Of a stretch of 64,000 nt of DNA, positions 1 to 7,095 are shown one piece after another. The stretch comes from Paenibacillus_E allorhizoplanae. GTDB taxonomy: Bacteria > Bacillota > Bacilli > Paenibacillales > NBRC-103111. The notes beneath the pieces were generated by a model. The model did no database searches and was not told where the DNA came from. It saw only the letters and a program-made list of their open reading frames with translations. The stretch's first letter is position 1, and each line of letters begins with the position of its first letter. The translations under genes were made by a program, and so were the position numbers. The stretch spans positions 1 to 64,000 of the forward strand of contig NZ_CAKMMW010000023.1 in the NCBI RefSeq assembly GCF_927798215.1. Reading direction: 5' to 3'.

Positions 1-98
1 GGGACCCACGCGTTCCCATCTCGAACACGACCGTTAAGCCCTCCAGCGTCGATGGTACTTGAACCGCAGGGTTCTGGGAGAGTAGAACGTTGCCAAGC
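1..98 (+). rRNA. rrf: 5S ribosomal RNA, 3' part
   Basis: The sequence matches the body and 3' end of a bacterial 5S rRNA, including the block CATCTCGAACACG, the block GTTAAGCCCTCCAGCG and the end GAGAGTAGAACGTTGCCAAGC-like tail. The 5' end (about 20 nt) lies outside the window. A strong terminator follows directly, so this is the end of an rRNA operon. Confidence 0.93.
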
Positions 99-104
99 AA
101 TTGA

Positions 105-144
105 GAGAGCCTTACTTGGAGAAATCCAGGTAAGGCTCTTTTTT
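105..144 (+). terminator. Terminator of the rRNA operon
   Basis: The arms AGAGCCTTAC and GTAAGGCTCT form a 10-bp stem around a 16-nt loop and are followed by a T run. It sits 6 nt after the 5S rRNA. Confidence 0.92.
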
Positions 145-249
145 ACATACATGGATGCCTGCGCCTGCATCCCCGAAGTATTCACCTGAAGAAAGTGCTA
201 ACTGTATAACCTACAGTTATTTTCAGCAATTTGCTCGAAATAATTGGAT

Positions 250-383
250 TAGATGGAAGAGCTACAGCTAATATCAGGCAAACTCGCCATCTCAGCCAGT
301 CTAGCCAAAATTAACTACATAAAATCCATCTAGTTTAATAATATTGGCAATTGTAGCGAAATTAACTGTACAAAATCCATTTG
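250..383. repeat. Three copies of a 23-bp intergenic repeat
   Basis: This gene-free stretch (145-563) holds three copies of a 23-bp element. Copy 1 at 250-272 reads TAGATGGA...CTACAGCTAAT on the + strand; copies 2 and 3 at 310-332 and 361-383 are in the opposite orientation (ATTAACT...ATCCAT). Four further copies of the same length lie at 51882-52066. I see no gene in this stretch; a TATAAT-like box at 519-524 may be the -10 of the next gene. Confidence 0.7.
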
Positions 384-563
384 TTCGACGGAGGAGCGAG
401 CATGGTCGAGGGTGAATGGTGTGGAGTAGTTAATGACTTCAAGCCAAGCCCCAAGAATTCAAAGAATTTTTGTCATTTTCACAAAAATATATGAAGAATC
501 CTAATAATGGCTTCATTTTATAATACAATAAAGCTTAGTTGACTTTTAGGGGAGTGATACATA

Positions 564-1154
564 GTGGAGAACGCCTATGTTCAGATAGGTACAGCGATGT
601 TTCGGACAGGGATTTTGGGATATGGCGGCGGGCCGTCGATTGTGCCATTAATTCGGTATGAAGCGGTGACGCGTTTTAAATGGATGAAGGATGAGGAGTT
701 CATGGAGGTGCTCGCGATTGCGAATACGCTGCCGGGACCGATTGCGACGAAGTTGGCAGGTTATTTGGGGTATCGGCTCAAAGGGGGCTGGGGGGCGGTA
801 ATTGGACTATTGGCACATATTCTGCCTACATGCGTCGCGATGGTGGGGTTGTACTCATTTATTACTTTTTTCAGTACGTCGCATGTGATTAAGGGGATGA
901 TTGCTGCTGTAGTGCCGATTGTCGCGGTCATGCTAGGTGTGATGGCGTATGAGTTTGGTGAGAAGGCGATCAAAGGGTTAGGCTGGCCGGCGGGGGTTAC
1001 CTTTTTCATCATAGCCTTCTTGCTGCTACAACCTTTATCGGTGCACCCCGCTATCGTGATATTCATGTTCCTCCTATATGGGGCCTTCCATCACAAGCTA
1101 AAGGACAAGTGGATGAAGAGTAAGAAGACGCTTGGCAAGGGTGATGGCGTATGA
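564..1154 (+). CDS. Chromate transporter, N-type half protein
   Basis: This 196-residue membrane protein belongs to the CHR (chromate ion transporter) family in its short, single-domain form. The motif FRTGILGYGGGPSIVPLI near residue 13 and the segment NTLPGPIATKLAGYLGY near residue 53 are the family hallmarks. About six hydrophobic segments follow. The GTG start has AGGGGAG at 548-554, 9 nt upstream. It overlaps the next gene by 4 nt (ATGA). Short CHR proteins work as pairs with opposite membrane orientation, so the two genes probably form one transporter for chromate or sulfate-like anions. The true substrate cannot be read from the sequence. Confidence 0.88.
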   Translation: MENAYVQIGTAMFRTGILGYGGGPSIVPLIRYEAVTRFKWMKDEEFMEVLAIANTLPGPIATKLAGYLGYRLKGGWGAVIGLLAHILPTCVAMVGLYSFITFFSTSHVIKGMIAAVVPIVAVMLGVMAYEFGEKAIKGLGWPAGVTFFIIAFLLLQPLSVHPAIVIFMFLLYGAFHHKLKDKWMKSKKTLGKGDGV

Positions 1155-1687
1155 TGGATTGGTGGCATTTACTCGTTAGTTTCTTTCTTGCCAATGTATT
1201 TGGCTATGGCGGCGGTCCTTCGTCGATCCCGCTGATGTTCCAAGAGATCGTGACGAATCACAATTGGATGAACAGCAGTGAGTTCTCCAACATGTTGGCG
1301 CTGGGGAACGCGCTGCCAGGACCGATTGCGACGAAAATCGCCGCATACGTAGGCTATCAAATCGGCGGTTGGATCGGCGTGCTGATTGCGGTGGCGGCAA
1401 CGGTAGTTCCGTCCATAATAGCACTGATTATTTTGCTGAATATGTTGCAGAAATACAAGCAATCCCCTGTAATTAAAGGAATGACGCTGCTGGTGCAGCC
1501 CGTTATTGCGATTATGATGGTGCTGGTCACCTGGAGCAGCTGGGTGGAGTCTACGAAAGCGATTGGGTATCTACAGTTTATCGGAATCGCCGCGGTGGCC
1601 TTTTATTTAATCCAAATGCGTAAGGTACACCCTGCTTTTGTGATTCTTGCGGGGTTCGTATATGGGGGGATTTTTCTGTCCACGTAA
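1151..1687 (+). CDS. Chromate transporter, second half protein
   Basis: This 178-residue protein is a second short CHR-family half transporter, paralogous to the gene before it: it repeats the VFGYGGGPSSIPLM motif near residue 16 and the GNALPGPIATKIAAYVGY segment near residue 52. It has several hydrophobic helices and no soluble domain. The ATG overlaps the stop of the first gene in an ATGA arrangement, which implies translational coupling and a heterodimeric transporter. No ChrB or ChrR regulator gene lies nearby. Confidence 0.88.
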   Translation: MMDWWHLLVSFFLANVFGYGGGPSSIPLMFQEIVTNHNWMNSSEFSNMLALGNALPGPIATKIAAYVGYQIGGWIGVLIAVAATVVPSIIALIILLNMLQKYKQSPVIKGMTLLVQPVIAIMMVLVTWSSWVESTKAIGYLQFIGIAAVAFYLIQMRKVHPAFVILAGFVYGGIFLST

Positions 1688-1886
1688 TCTAATCTCACAC
1701 ATTTTTGGCGCTAAGCACAAAGCTTGCGCCTCTTTTCGTTACGACACCAAACTTGATGTCACGTTTATTGACGCCCAAGATAGGCGGACCGTATAGTGAT
1801 GTGAGAAGGGATAGACGTAAACTGATCGATGATCTCGGAATCTGGAAACAGCAAATCCCTATTGGGTGATGCTGTTTTGTCTCCAC

Positions 1887-1927
1887 ATTAGAAAGATGTT
1901 TTCGGTTCCCGAAAATATCTTTCTAAT
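1887..1927. repeat. Large 19-bp inverted repeat hairpin
   Basis: The arms ATTAGAAAGATGTTTTCGG and CCGAAAATATCTTTCTAAT pair over 19 bp with one G-T wobble and a 3-nt loop. No T run follows, so it is not a standard terminator. It lies in the 387-bp gap (1688-2074) before the nucleoside transporter genes. The rest of this gap contains the small hairpin at 1957-1975 and no convincing gene or riboswitch. Confidence 0.7.
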
Positions 1928-1956
1928 TGGCGATAAAACCTACCATATATAGGGAT

Positions 1957-1975
1957 CTTTGGTCGGAGACCAAAG
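1957..1975. other. Small perfect hairpin in a leader
   Basis: CTTTGGTC and GACCAAAG form a perfect 8-bp stem with a GGA loop, about 100 nt before the nucleoside transporter ATPase gene. It could belong to the 5' leader of that mRNA. No known riboswitch was recognised here. Confidence 0.4.
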
Positions 1976-2074
1976 TCTCTCCACTTATAAACGCGGTCGC
2001 TCATATATGAATGGCCTTGATTGAGGTTTTCTCATATCAGGGTTTGTCTAACGGAATAAGGAGGTCGGGGACCT

Positions 2075-3610
2075 GTGCGTACACAAGAGAAGGATGCTGT
2101 CGAGATGGTCCAAATCGTCAAGCAGTTCGGTTCCGTGCTGGCGAATGATGAGGTGGATTTCAGAGCGAGGTCTGGGGAGATTCATGCGCTGCTTGGCGAA
2201 AATGGTGCGGGCAAGAGCACGATGATGTGCATGCTGTCCGGCGTATATCGGCCGACGAGTGGGGAGATTTACATACATGGCGAGCAGGTGCGAATTCGCT
2301 CACCGAAGGATGCGATGAAGCTGGGGATCGGCATGGTGTTTCAGAACTTCCGCCTCGTGCAGACCCTGACGGCTGCTGAGAATATTGTGCTTGGGGAAGC
2401 TGGCTCTTTCTGGCGCGGCCCTGGCTGGTTGTCGAAGAAATCGGAGGAAATTGAGGCGATTTCGAAGCATTTTGGGCTGCTGTTTCCCGTAGATCGGCCC
2501 ATCTGGCAGCTATCTGTTGGCGAGCAGCAGCGAGTGGAAATTGTAAAGACGCTCTATCGAGGAGCGGACTTCATTATTCTAGATGAGCCAACGTCGGTGT
2601 TGACACCGGGAGAGGTTGATCAGCTTTTTGAGACGCTGAACCGGATGAAGAAGGAAGGCAAAACGGTCATTATGACGACGCATAAGCTCAAAGAGGTGAT
2701 GTTCGCGGCGGATCATATCTCGGTCATGCGCAAGGGCAAGATGATTGCGACGATGGCGAAATCGGAAACGAGCGAGCGTGAGCTTGCTCAGTTGATGGTG
2801 GGCGAGATGAGCTTAGCGAGCCGGGCTCAGTTGAAAGCAAAAGTGACCGGCAAGCCGATGCTCACGGTCAAAGGGCTTGATGTCTATGCGGACCATGGAC
2901 GCAAGGCGCTGGATGGGCTTCATTTTGAGATAAATAAAGGGGAGATTGTCGGTGTTGCAGGCGTTTCGGGGAACGGGCAGAAGGAGCTTGCGGAAGTGCT
3001 GACCGGGCTTCGTATGTGGAAGCAGGGGGAAGTCCATTTTGACGGAAAGATGATGCGGAATGGTTCGGTTCGGGGAGCGATTGAGCTTGGAATCGGGCAC
3101 GTCCCGGAGAATAGGATGCGCAGCGGCCTTGCGGGGAGCTTGGACTCGGTGGATAATTTGTTGTTCAAAACATACCGTTCCTCGGAACGGTCGCGATTTG
3201 GTTTGCTGCGAACAGGGAGCAATCGGAATTGGTCTCAGCGGTTAGTCGAGATGTTCGATGTGAAAACGTCGGGAATCGATTCGCCTGTTCAATTCATGTC
3301 AGGTGGGAATCAGCAGAAGCTGCTTTTTGCCAGGGAGATTGATCAGGGTCCTAAGCTTATGATTGCGGTGCATCCGACACAGGGACTCGATGTAGGTGCG
3401 TCGGAGGGTGTGTATCAATTGCTGGAGGATTTGCGAAGCAAGGGTCGCTCTGTTTTGCTGATTTCGGAGGATTTGGATGAGGTGCTGGGGCTAGCTGACC
3501 GTATTCTGGTGATGTACGATGGGCGCATCGTCGGGAATATGCCGAGGGAAGCGGCGAGCCGCGAGCACATCGGTATGCTGATGGCGGGGTCGGAGGAGGA
3601 TGCAGGATGA
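2075..3610 (+). CDS. nupO: Nucleoside ABC transporter ATPase (NupO/YufO-like)
   Basis: This 511-residue protein has two tandem ABC ATPase domains, as in the sugar/nucleoside importer class (RbsA, YufO). Domain 1 has Walker A GENGAGKS, signature LSVGEQQRVEI and Walker B IILDEP. Domain 2 has a degenerate Walker A-like GVSGNGQKEL, signature FMSGGNQQKLL and a variant Walker B, LMIAVHPTQGLDV; this variant is typical of the family. The GTG start has AAGGAGGT at 2058-2065. It overlaps the permease gene by 4 nt. With the BMP-family lipoprotein at 20269 and the purine catabolic genes around it, the likely substrates are purine nucleosides or bases. Confidence 0.92.
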   Translation: MRTQEKDAVEMVQIVKQFGSVLANDEVDFRARSGEIHALLGENGAGKSTMMCMLSGVYRPTSGEIYIHGEQVRIRSPKDAMKLGIGMVFQNFRLVQTLTAAENIVLGEAGSFWRGPGWLSKKSEEIEAISKHFGLLFPVDRPIWQLSVGEQQRVEIVKTLYRGADFIILDEPTSVLTPGEVDQLFETLNRMKKEGKTVIMTTHKLKEVMFAADHISVMRKGKMIATMAKSETSERELAQLMVGEMSLASRAQLKAKVTGKPMLTVKGLDVYADHGRKALDGLHFEINKGEIVGVAGVSGNGQKELAEVLTGLRMWKQGEVHFDGKMMRNGSVRGAIELGIGHVPENRMRSGLAGSLDSVDNLLFKTYRSSERSRFGLLRTGSNRNWSQRLVEMFDVKTSGIDSPVQFMSGGNQQKLLFAREIDQGPKLMIAVHPTQGLDVGASEGVYQLLEDLRSKGRSVLLISEDLDEVLGLADRILVMYDGRIVGNMPREAASREHIGMLMAGSEEDAG

Positions 3611-4728
3611 GCGAACAACGAACAGCAGGCAGCATTCCGATCGAAAATAAAGCGAGTAAACGCGGAGCTGGGTTTCGGTTACCATATCGTTTGGAAATCG
3701 ATCCCGCAGGGGCGAACAGTCCTTGGTGGGTAACGATTATCGCCATCGCTTTGGCGTTGGTGGCTTGTGGGATTTTTATAGCGTTGAATGGGATGAACCC
3801 CTTCATGGTCTACAGCAAAATGGTGAAGGGGGCCTTCGGCTCCACCTTTGGATTGACGGAAACGTTGGTGAAGGCGATACCTTTGCTCCTTTGCGGGCTG
3901 GGTGTGTCGATTGCCTACCGCATCTCCGTGTGGAACATCGGGGCGGAAGGCCAGTTTGTGGCAGGGGCGATGGCGGCGACGGCGATTACGGTGTATTTCC
4001 CACATCTGCCGATGTACCTCTCGATTCCAGCTATGATGGTTGCGGGTATCGTGGCTGGCGGCTTCTGGGGATTGCTGACGGCGATACCACGGAACTATTT
4101 TCAGGTAAACGAACTCATTACCTCGTTGATGTTAAACTATGTGGCGTTGCTGGCGCTGAACTATGTGGTTTTCGGACCGTGGAAAGATCCCAAAGGCTTT
4201 AACTTCCCAGGATCTCCTATGTTTACTGCTGCGCAGTCCTTACCTACCTTTGGTACGACGCGGCTGCATGTGGGGCTGATTTTTGCCATCGTCGCTGTGC
4301 TGATTTATGCCTTCGTTGTCCGGTATACGCGGTGGGGCTATGAGCTGCGGTTGATCGGTGCCAATAGTGAGGCGGCAAAAAATGCTGGCATTCGTATTTC
4401 TAGACACGTGCTGCTGGTAATGGTGATTAGTGGCGGATTGGCGGGGCTTGCTGGCATGGGGGAAGTCTCTGGCGTAGCGCACCGTCTCATGTATGGGATC
4501 TCTCCCGGGTATGGGTACACGGCTATTATTGTGGCTTGGCTGGCGAAACTGAATCCGATTGGGCTCGTGGTTGCTTCGGTGCTCTTCGGTGGGCTCATTG
4601 TTGGCGGGTATAGTGTGCAAACGATCGGGCTTCCGTCTTCTATTTCCTCGATGATTCAAGGAGCGATTCTGTTCTTTCTCATTGCTGGAGGGATGGCGGG
4701 GAAATTCCGTATTCGACGCAATAGTTGA
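3607..4728 (+). CDS. nupP: Nucleoside ABC transporter permease 1 (NupP/YufP-like)
   Basis: This 373-residue polytopic membrane protein is the first permease of a BMP-type nucleoside importer (BPD_transp_2 family). Characteristic segments are YRISVWNIGAEGQFVAGAM near residue 105, the cytoplasmic loop YTRWGYELRLIGANSEAAKNAG near residue 240, and a glycine-rich C-terminal half ending in GGMAGKFRIRR. It overlaps the ATPase gene by 4 nt and is followed after 105 bp by the second permease. The first ~50 residues are hydrophilic before the first membrane helix. Confidence 0.92.
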   Translation: MSEQRTAGSIPIENKASKRGAGFRLPYRLEIDPAGANSPWWVTIIAIALALVACGIFIALNGMNPFMVYSKMVKGAFGSTFGLTETLVKAIPLLLCGLGVSIAYRISVWNIGAEGQFVAGAMAATAITVYFPHLPMYLSIPAMMVAGIVAGGFWGLLTAIPRNYFQVNELITSLMLNYVALLALNYVVFGPWKDPKGFNFPGSPMFTAAQSLPTFGTTRLHVGLIFAIVAVLIYAFVVRYTRWGYELRLIGANSEAAKNAGIRISRHVLLVMVISGGLAGLAGMGEVSGVAHRLMYGISPGYGYTAIIVAWLAKLNPIGLVVASVLFGGLIVGGYSVQTIGLPSSISSMIQGAILFFLIAGGMAGKFRIRRNS

Positions 4729-4833
4729 GGGCACTGGGGATGAGATGGATCGGTGCGAGAAATGTTGGGGAGTGGGGGAAAAGTAATTTTAGTTAATGGT
4801 GTTAATGAACGGTTAAATAAGGGGGTGTAAGGG

Positions 4834-5763
4834 ATGGATGCGATCACACAAATCATTGTTTCGGCGATCTCTTCGGGTACACCGTTGCTTTTGGCCGTTT
4901 TGGGCGGCATCTTGATCGAAAGATCCGGCATCATGCAGCTTGGCGCTGAGGGCTTGATGTTAATGGGTGCGGTGACTTCGTGCCTCGTTTTCATACATAC
5001 AGGAAGTTTAGTACTCGCTATTCTATGTGTGCTCGCGGTAAGTGGGGTACTCGGAGTACTTCATGGTTTCTTGTGCGTAACACTGCATGCGAATCAAGTT
5101 GTCTGCGGTTTGGCGATGACGATATTCGGCGCGGGGCTAAGCGCATATTTAGGTAAGCCTGTGAGTGGTCAGCCACTTGTAGGTGCGGTGCCAAAGCTTG
5201 ATATGCCTTGGTTGGAGCCGGTACCGGTGATTGGCCAAATTTTTGCCCATATGGATTTGTTTACATGGTTAAGTTTTGTACTCGTACTGGCTATGCACTT
5301 GTTCATCCATCGCACATCATGAGGGCTTCATCTTCGTGCAGTCGGGGATAATCCGGCTACGGCGGATGTCATGGGGACTCCTGTGATCGCGATTCGTTAC
5401 GGCTGCATTGTCGTGGGTTCGATGCTGATCGGGATTGGTGGGGCAGATTTGCTGCTTGTTTATACACCGACATGGAACGAGGGGATGACCTCCGGGCGTG
5501 GTTGGATTGCGGTGGCGCTCATTATTTTTGCGAGGTGGAATCCGATTCGTGCCCTCGTATGCGCGTATTTCTTCGGCGTGTTGGATAGTCTGGGGTTCCG
5601 TGTGCAGCTAATCGGCAGCCATATTCCTTCTTATTTTCTGAAAATGATTCCATACGTCGTCACCATTCTGGTGCTGATGTTCCTCGGATGGCGGAATAAA
5701 AATAAGCCATCTGGTGCGCCTGAGGCGCTTGGTGTGCCTTATATACGGGAGCAGAGATTTTAG
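4834..5763 (+). pseudogene. nupQ: Nucleoside ABC transporter permease 2, interrupted by one in-frame TGA
   Basis: The first reading frame (162 codons from ATG 4834) and the second (5371-5763) are in the same frame, separated only by a TGA at 5320-5322. Read through, the product would be about 309 residues and is a normal YufQ/NupQ-type permease: LLLAVLGGILIERSGIMQLGAEG near the N-terminus, and HRTS-stop-GLHLRAVGDNPATADVMG at the break. The paralogous permease 1 reads RYTRWGYELRLIGAN in the same loop, so the stop most likely replaces a tryptophan (TGG to TGA). It is either a recent nonsense mutation that would inactivate the importer, or a sequencing error. The ATG has a GGGGGTGTAAGG ribosome site. 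Confidence 0.85.
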
Positions 5764-5812
5764 TTTATGGGAGACGACTAGGAAAACAGGAGAAAAATTA
5801 GGAGGACAAATC

Positions 5813-6298
5813 ATGAGTGAATTTGAGGTTCATATTCCATATTTAAAAAGATGTGTAGAGCTTTCTTTGCAGGCCAGAGAAGCTGGCAATACGCCGTTCG
5901 GTTCGTTGCTTGTGGGGCCAGATGGCGAGATTCTGCTAGAGCATGGCAATGTTGAGATTACTGAATCGAATTGCACGGGGCACGCGGAAACGATGCTCAT
6001 GGAGGCAGCCTCCAAGCGATACAGCAAGGAAGAGTTGTGGGCATGCACGCTGTACACCTCAACGGAGCCCTGCGCGATGTGCGCGGGAGCGATTTATTGG
6101 GGCAACGTGGGACGCGTGATCTTCGGCATGTCGGAAGCCATGCTTGCAGGGCTGACAGGAGATAATGAGCAGAATCCGACGTTGATGCTGCCGTGTCGGG
6201 AGGTTTTTGCCAGAGGGAACAAGCCGATCCAGGTGATCGGTCCTGTTCCTGAGGTTGTGGGGGCGGCCGTCGCTGCGCATGACGGGTACTGGGATTGA
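5813..6298 (+). CDS. Guanine deaminase-like nucleoside/base deaminase
   Basis: This 161-residue protein of the cytidine deaminase superfamily has the zinc site HAE (GHAETMLM, near residue 57) and PCAMC (STEPCAMCAGAIYW, near residue 88). The PFGSLLV and AIYW segments resemble bacterial guanine deaminase (GuaD) more than TadA. The start was placed at ATG 5813 because AGGAGG sits at 5800-5805; the open frame extends further upstream without a ribosome site. It follows the nucleoside importer by about 50 bp and precedes a terminator, so it is probably the last gene of that operon and may turn imported guanine into xanthine. Activity on another base or nucleoside is possible. Confidence 0.8.
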   Translation: MSEFEVHIPYLKRCVELSLQAREAGNTPFGSLLVGPDGEILLEHGNVEITESNCTGHAETMLMEAASKRYSKEELWACTLYTSTEPCAMCAGAIYWGNVGRVIFGMSEAMLAGLTGDNEQNPTLMLPCREVFARGNKPIQVIGPVPEVVGAAVAAHDGYWD

Positions 6299-6304
6299 TA
6301 GGAG

Positions 6305-6341
6305 AGCCATCAGGATGTTTGTTGTCCTGGTGGCTTTTTTT
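6305..6341 (+). terminator. Terminator after the deaminase gene
   Basis: AGCCATCAGGA and TCCTGGTGGCT pair (with G-T wobbles) around a short loop and are followed by seven T. It begins 7 nt after the deaminase stop codon. Confidence 0.9.
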
Positions 6342-6403
6342 GCGTTATGTGTGGGGGAGGGGCCGGCTCTTCGGAGGGCTGTGTGGAGGGCTCCGTGGCT
6401 TCA

Positions 6404-6592
6404 ATGTTGTATTTTGTACAACATGATTGGGTGTTTTTGCCCTGAAAAGGGGGTGAGGTTGTATTCTGTACACAACATTTTCGGCGAAATTGACCTGAAA
6501 TGAACCGAATTGAAGAATAATGTTGTACGTTATACAACTTGCGAAGTGATTTAGCTTGTTTAAGGGCTCGAATGTTGTATGAAATACAACAT
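6404..6592. repeat. Array of four ATGTTGTA-N5-TACAACAT palindromes
   Basis: Three copies have the form ATGTTGTA, 5 nt, TACAAC(AT): 6404-6424, 6520-6540 and 6572-6592. A fourth, degenerate copy is at 6458-6478. They are spaced 52-62 bp apart in the gene-free stretch 6299-7095. The inner 5 nt differ between copies while the arms are kept, as expected for binding sites or for folded RNA/DNA elements. Confidence 0.7.
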
Positions 6593-6604
6593 TCGGATGA
6601 GGTT

Positions 6605-6848
6605 GGGAGAGGAGTGGAAGGTAGGGAGTAGAGGTGAAGCGTGGAGGTAGGGAGTAGAGGTGAGGAGTGGAGGTAGGGAATAGAGGTGAGGAGTGGAGGT
6701 TAGGTGTAGAAGGTGAGAAGTGGAGGTAGGGAGTAGAGGTGAAGAGTGGAGGTAGGGAGTAGAGGTGAGGAGTGGAGGTAGGGAATAGAGGTGAGGAGTG
6801 GAGGTTGGAAGTAGAAGGTTGGAGTGGGCTGAGGAGTGGAAGCTGAAG
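6605..6848. repeat. Polypurine 26-bp tandem repeat array
   Basis: About nine imperfect copies of a 26-bp purine-rich unit (GAGGTGAGGAGTGGAGG then TAGGGAGTA) lie in tandem. A higher-order unit of about 105 bp (four units) is visible: the segment starting at 6631 recurs at 6736. The + strand is almost purely G, A and T. Long open frames on the minus strand here are a by-product of the repeat (Ser/Pro/Thr-rich) and were not called as genes. Confidence 0.8.
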
Positions 6849-6977
6849 AAAGAAAACTAGTTGTGCAGGAGGTTGATTGTGGAGTAGACAAGCAGTTCGC
6901 TTAATGTGTGTGGACAAGGGATAGAAGCCACGCCGCCCGCCGATTTTAGCAAAAATACAAAAAAAGTTAACGATGTT

Positions 6978-7002
6978 ATGAAAGATTACAAACTTCTTTC
7001 AT
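6978..7002. promoter_or_regulatory. Dyad ATGAAAG-N11-CTTTCAT before the puc genes
   Basis: A 25-bp dyad lies about 95 bp before pucL. The preceding GATGTTATG (6972-6980) recurs at 16328-16336, in front of the xanthine dehydrogenase genes. It could be an operator for a purine catabolism regulator, but no regulator gene is in the window. Confidence 0.3.
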
Positions 7003-7095
7003 ATAAATTGACCCATAGGGATGGCGCAATTACAATGAAACAAATCTTGGAAAAGAATGCATGGCATTTAAGGCAGAAATCGAGGTGTCGGGGTT

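Noticed and set aside
145..563. tRNA genes after the 5S rRNA
   Set aside because: No cloverleaf or GGTTCGAATCC-type T arm was found; the stretch holds the 23-bp repeats instead.
1693..1869. Protein-like plus-strand frame (…SRLLTPKIGGPYSDVRRD…)
   Set aside because: The composition looks coding and it may be a gene remnant, but there is no ribosome site, no recognised family and the start would be a TTG without support.
1976..2074. Possible purine riboswitch before the nucleoside transporter
   Set aside because: The words ATATGAATGG and GGTTTTCTCA recall parts of the aptamer, but P1, the J2/3 core and the loop-loop pair could not be built, unlike the clear aptamer at 37913.
6345..6917. Long minus-strand open frames of 190 and 63 codons rich in Ser, Pro, Thr and Leu
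   Set aside because: They are a direct product of the purine-rich tandem repeat and cross the palindromes; no ribosome site or protein-like composition was seen.
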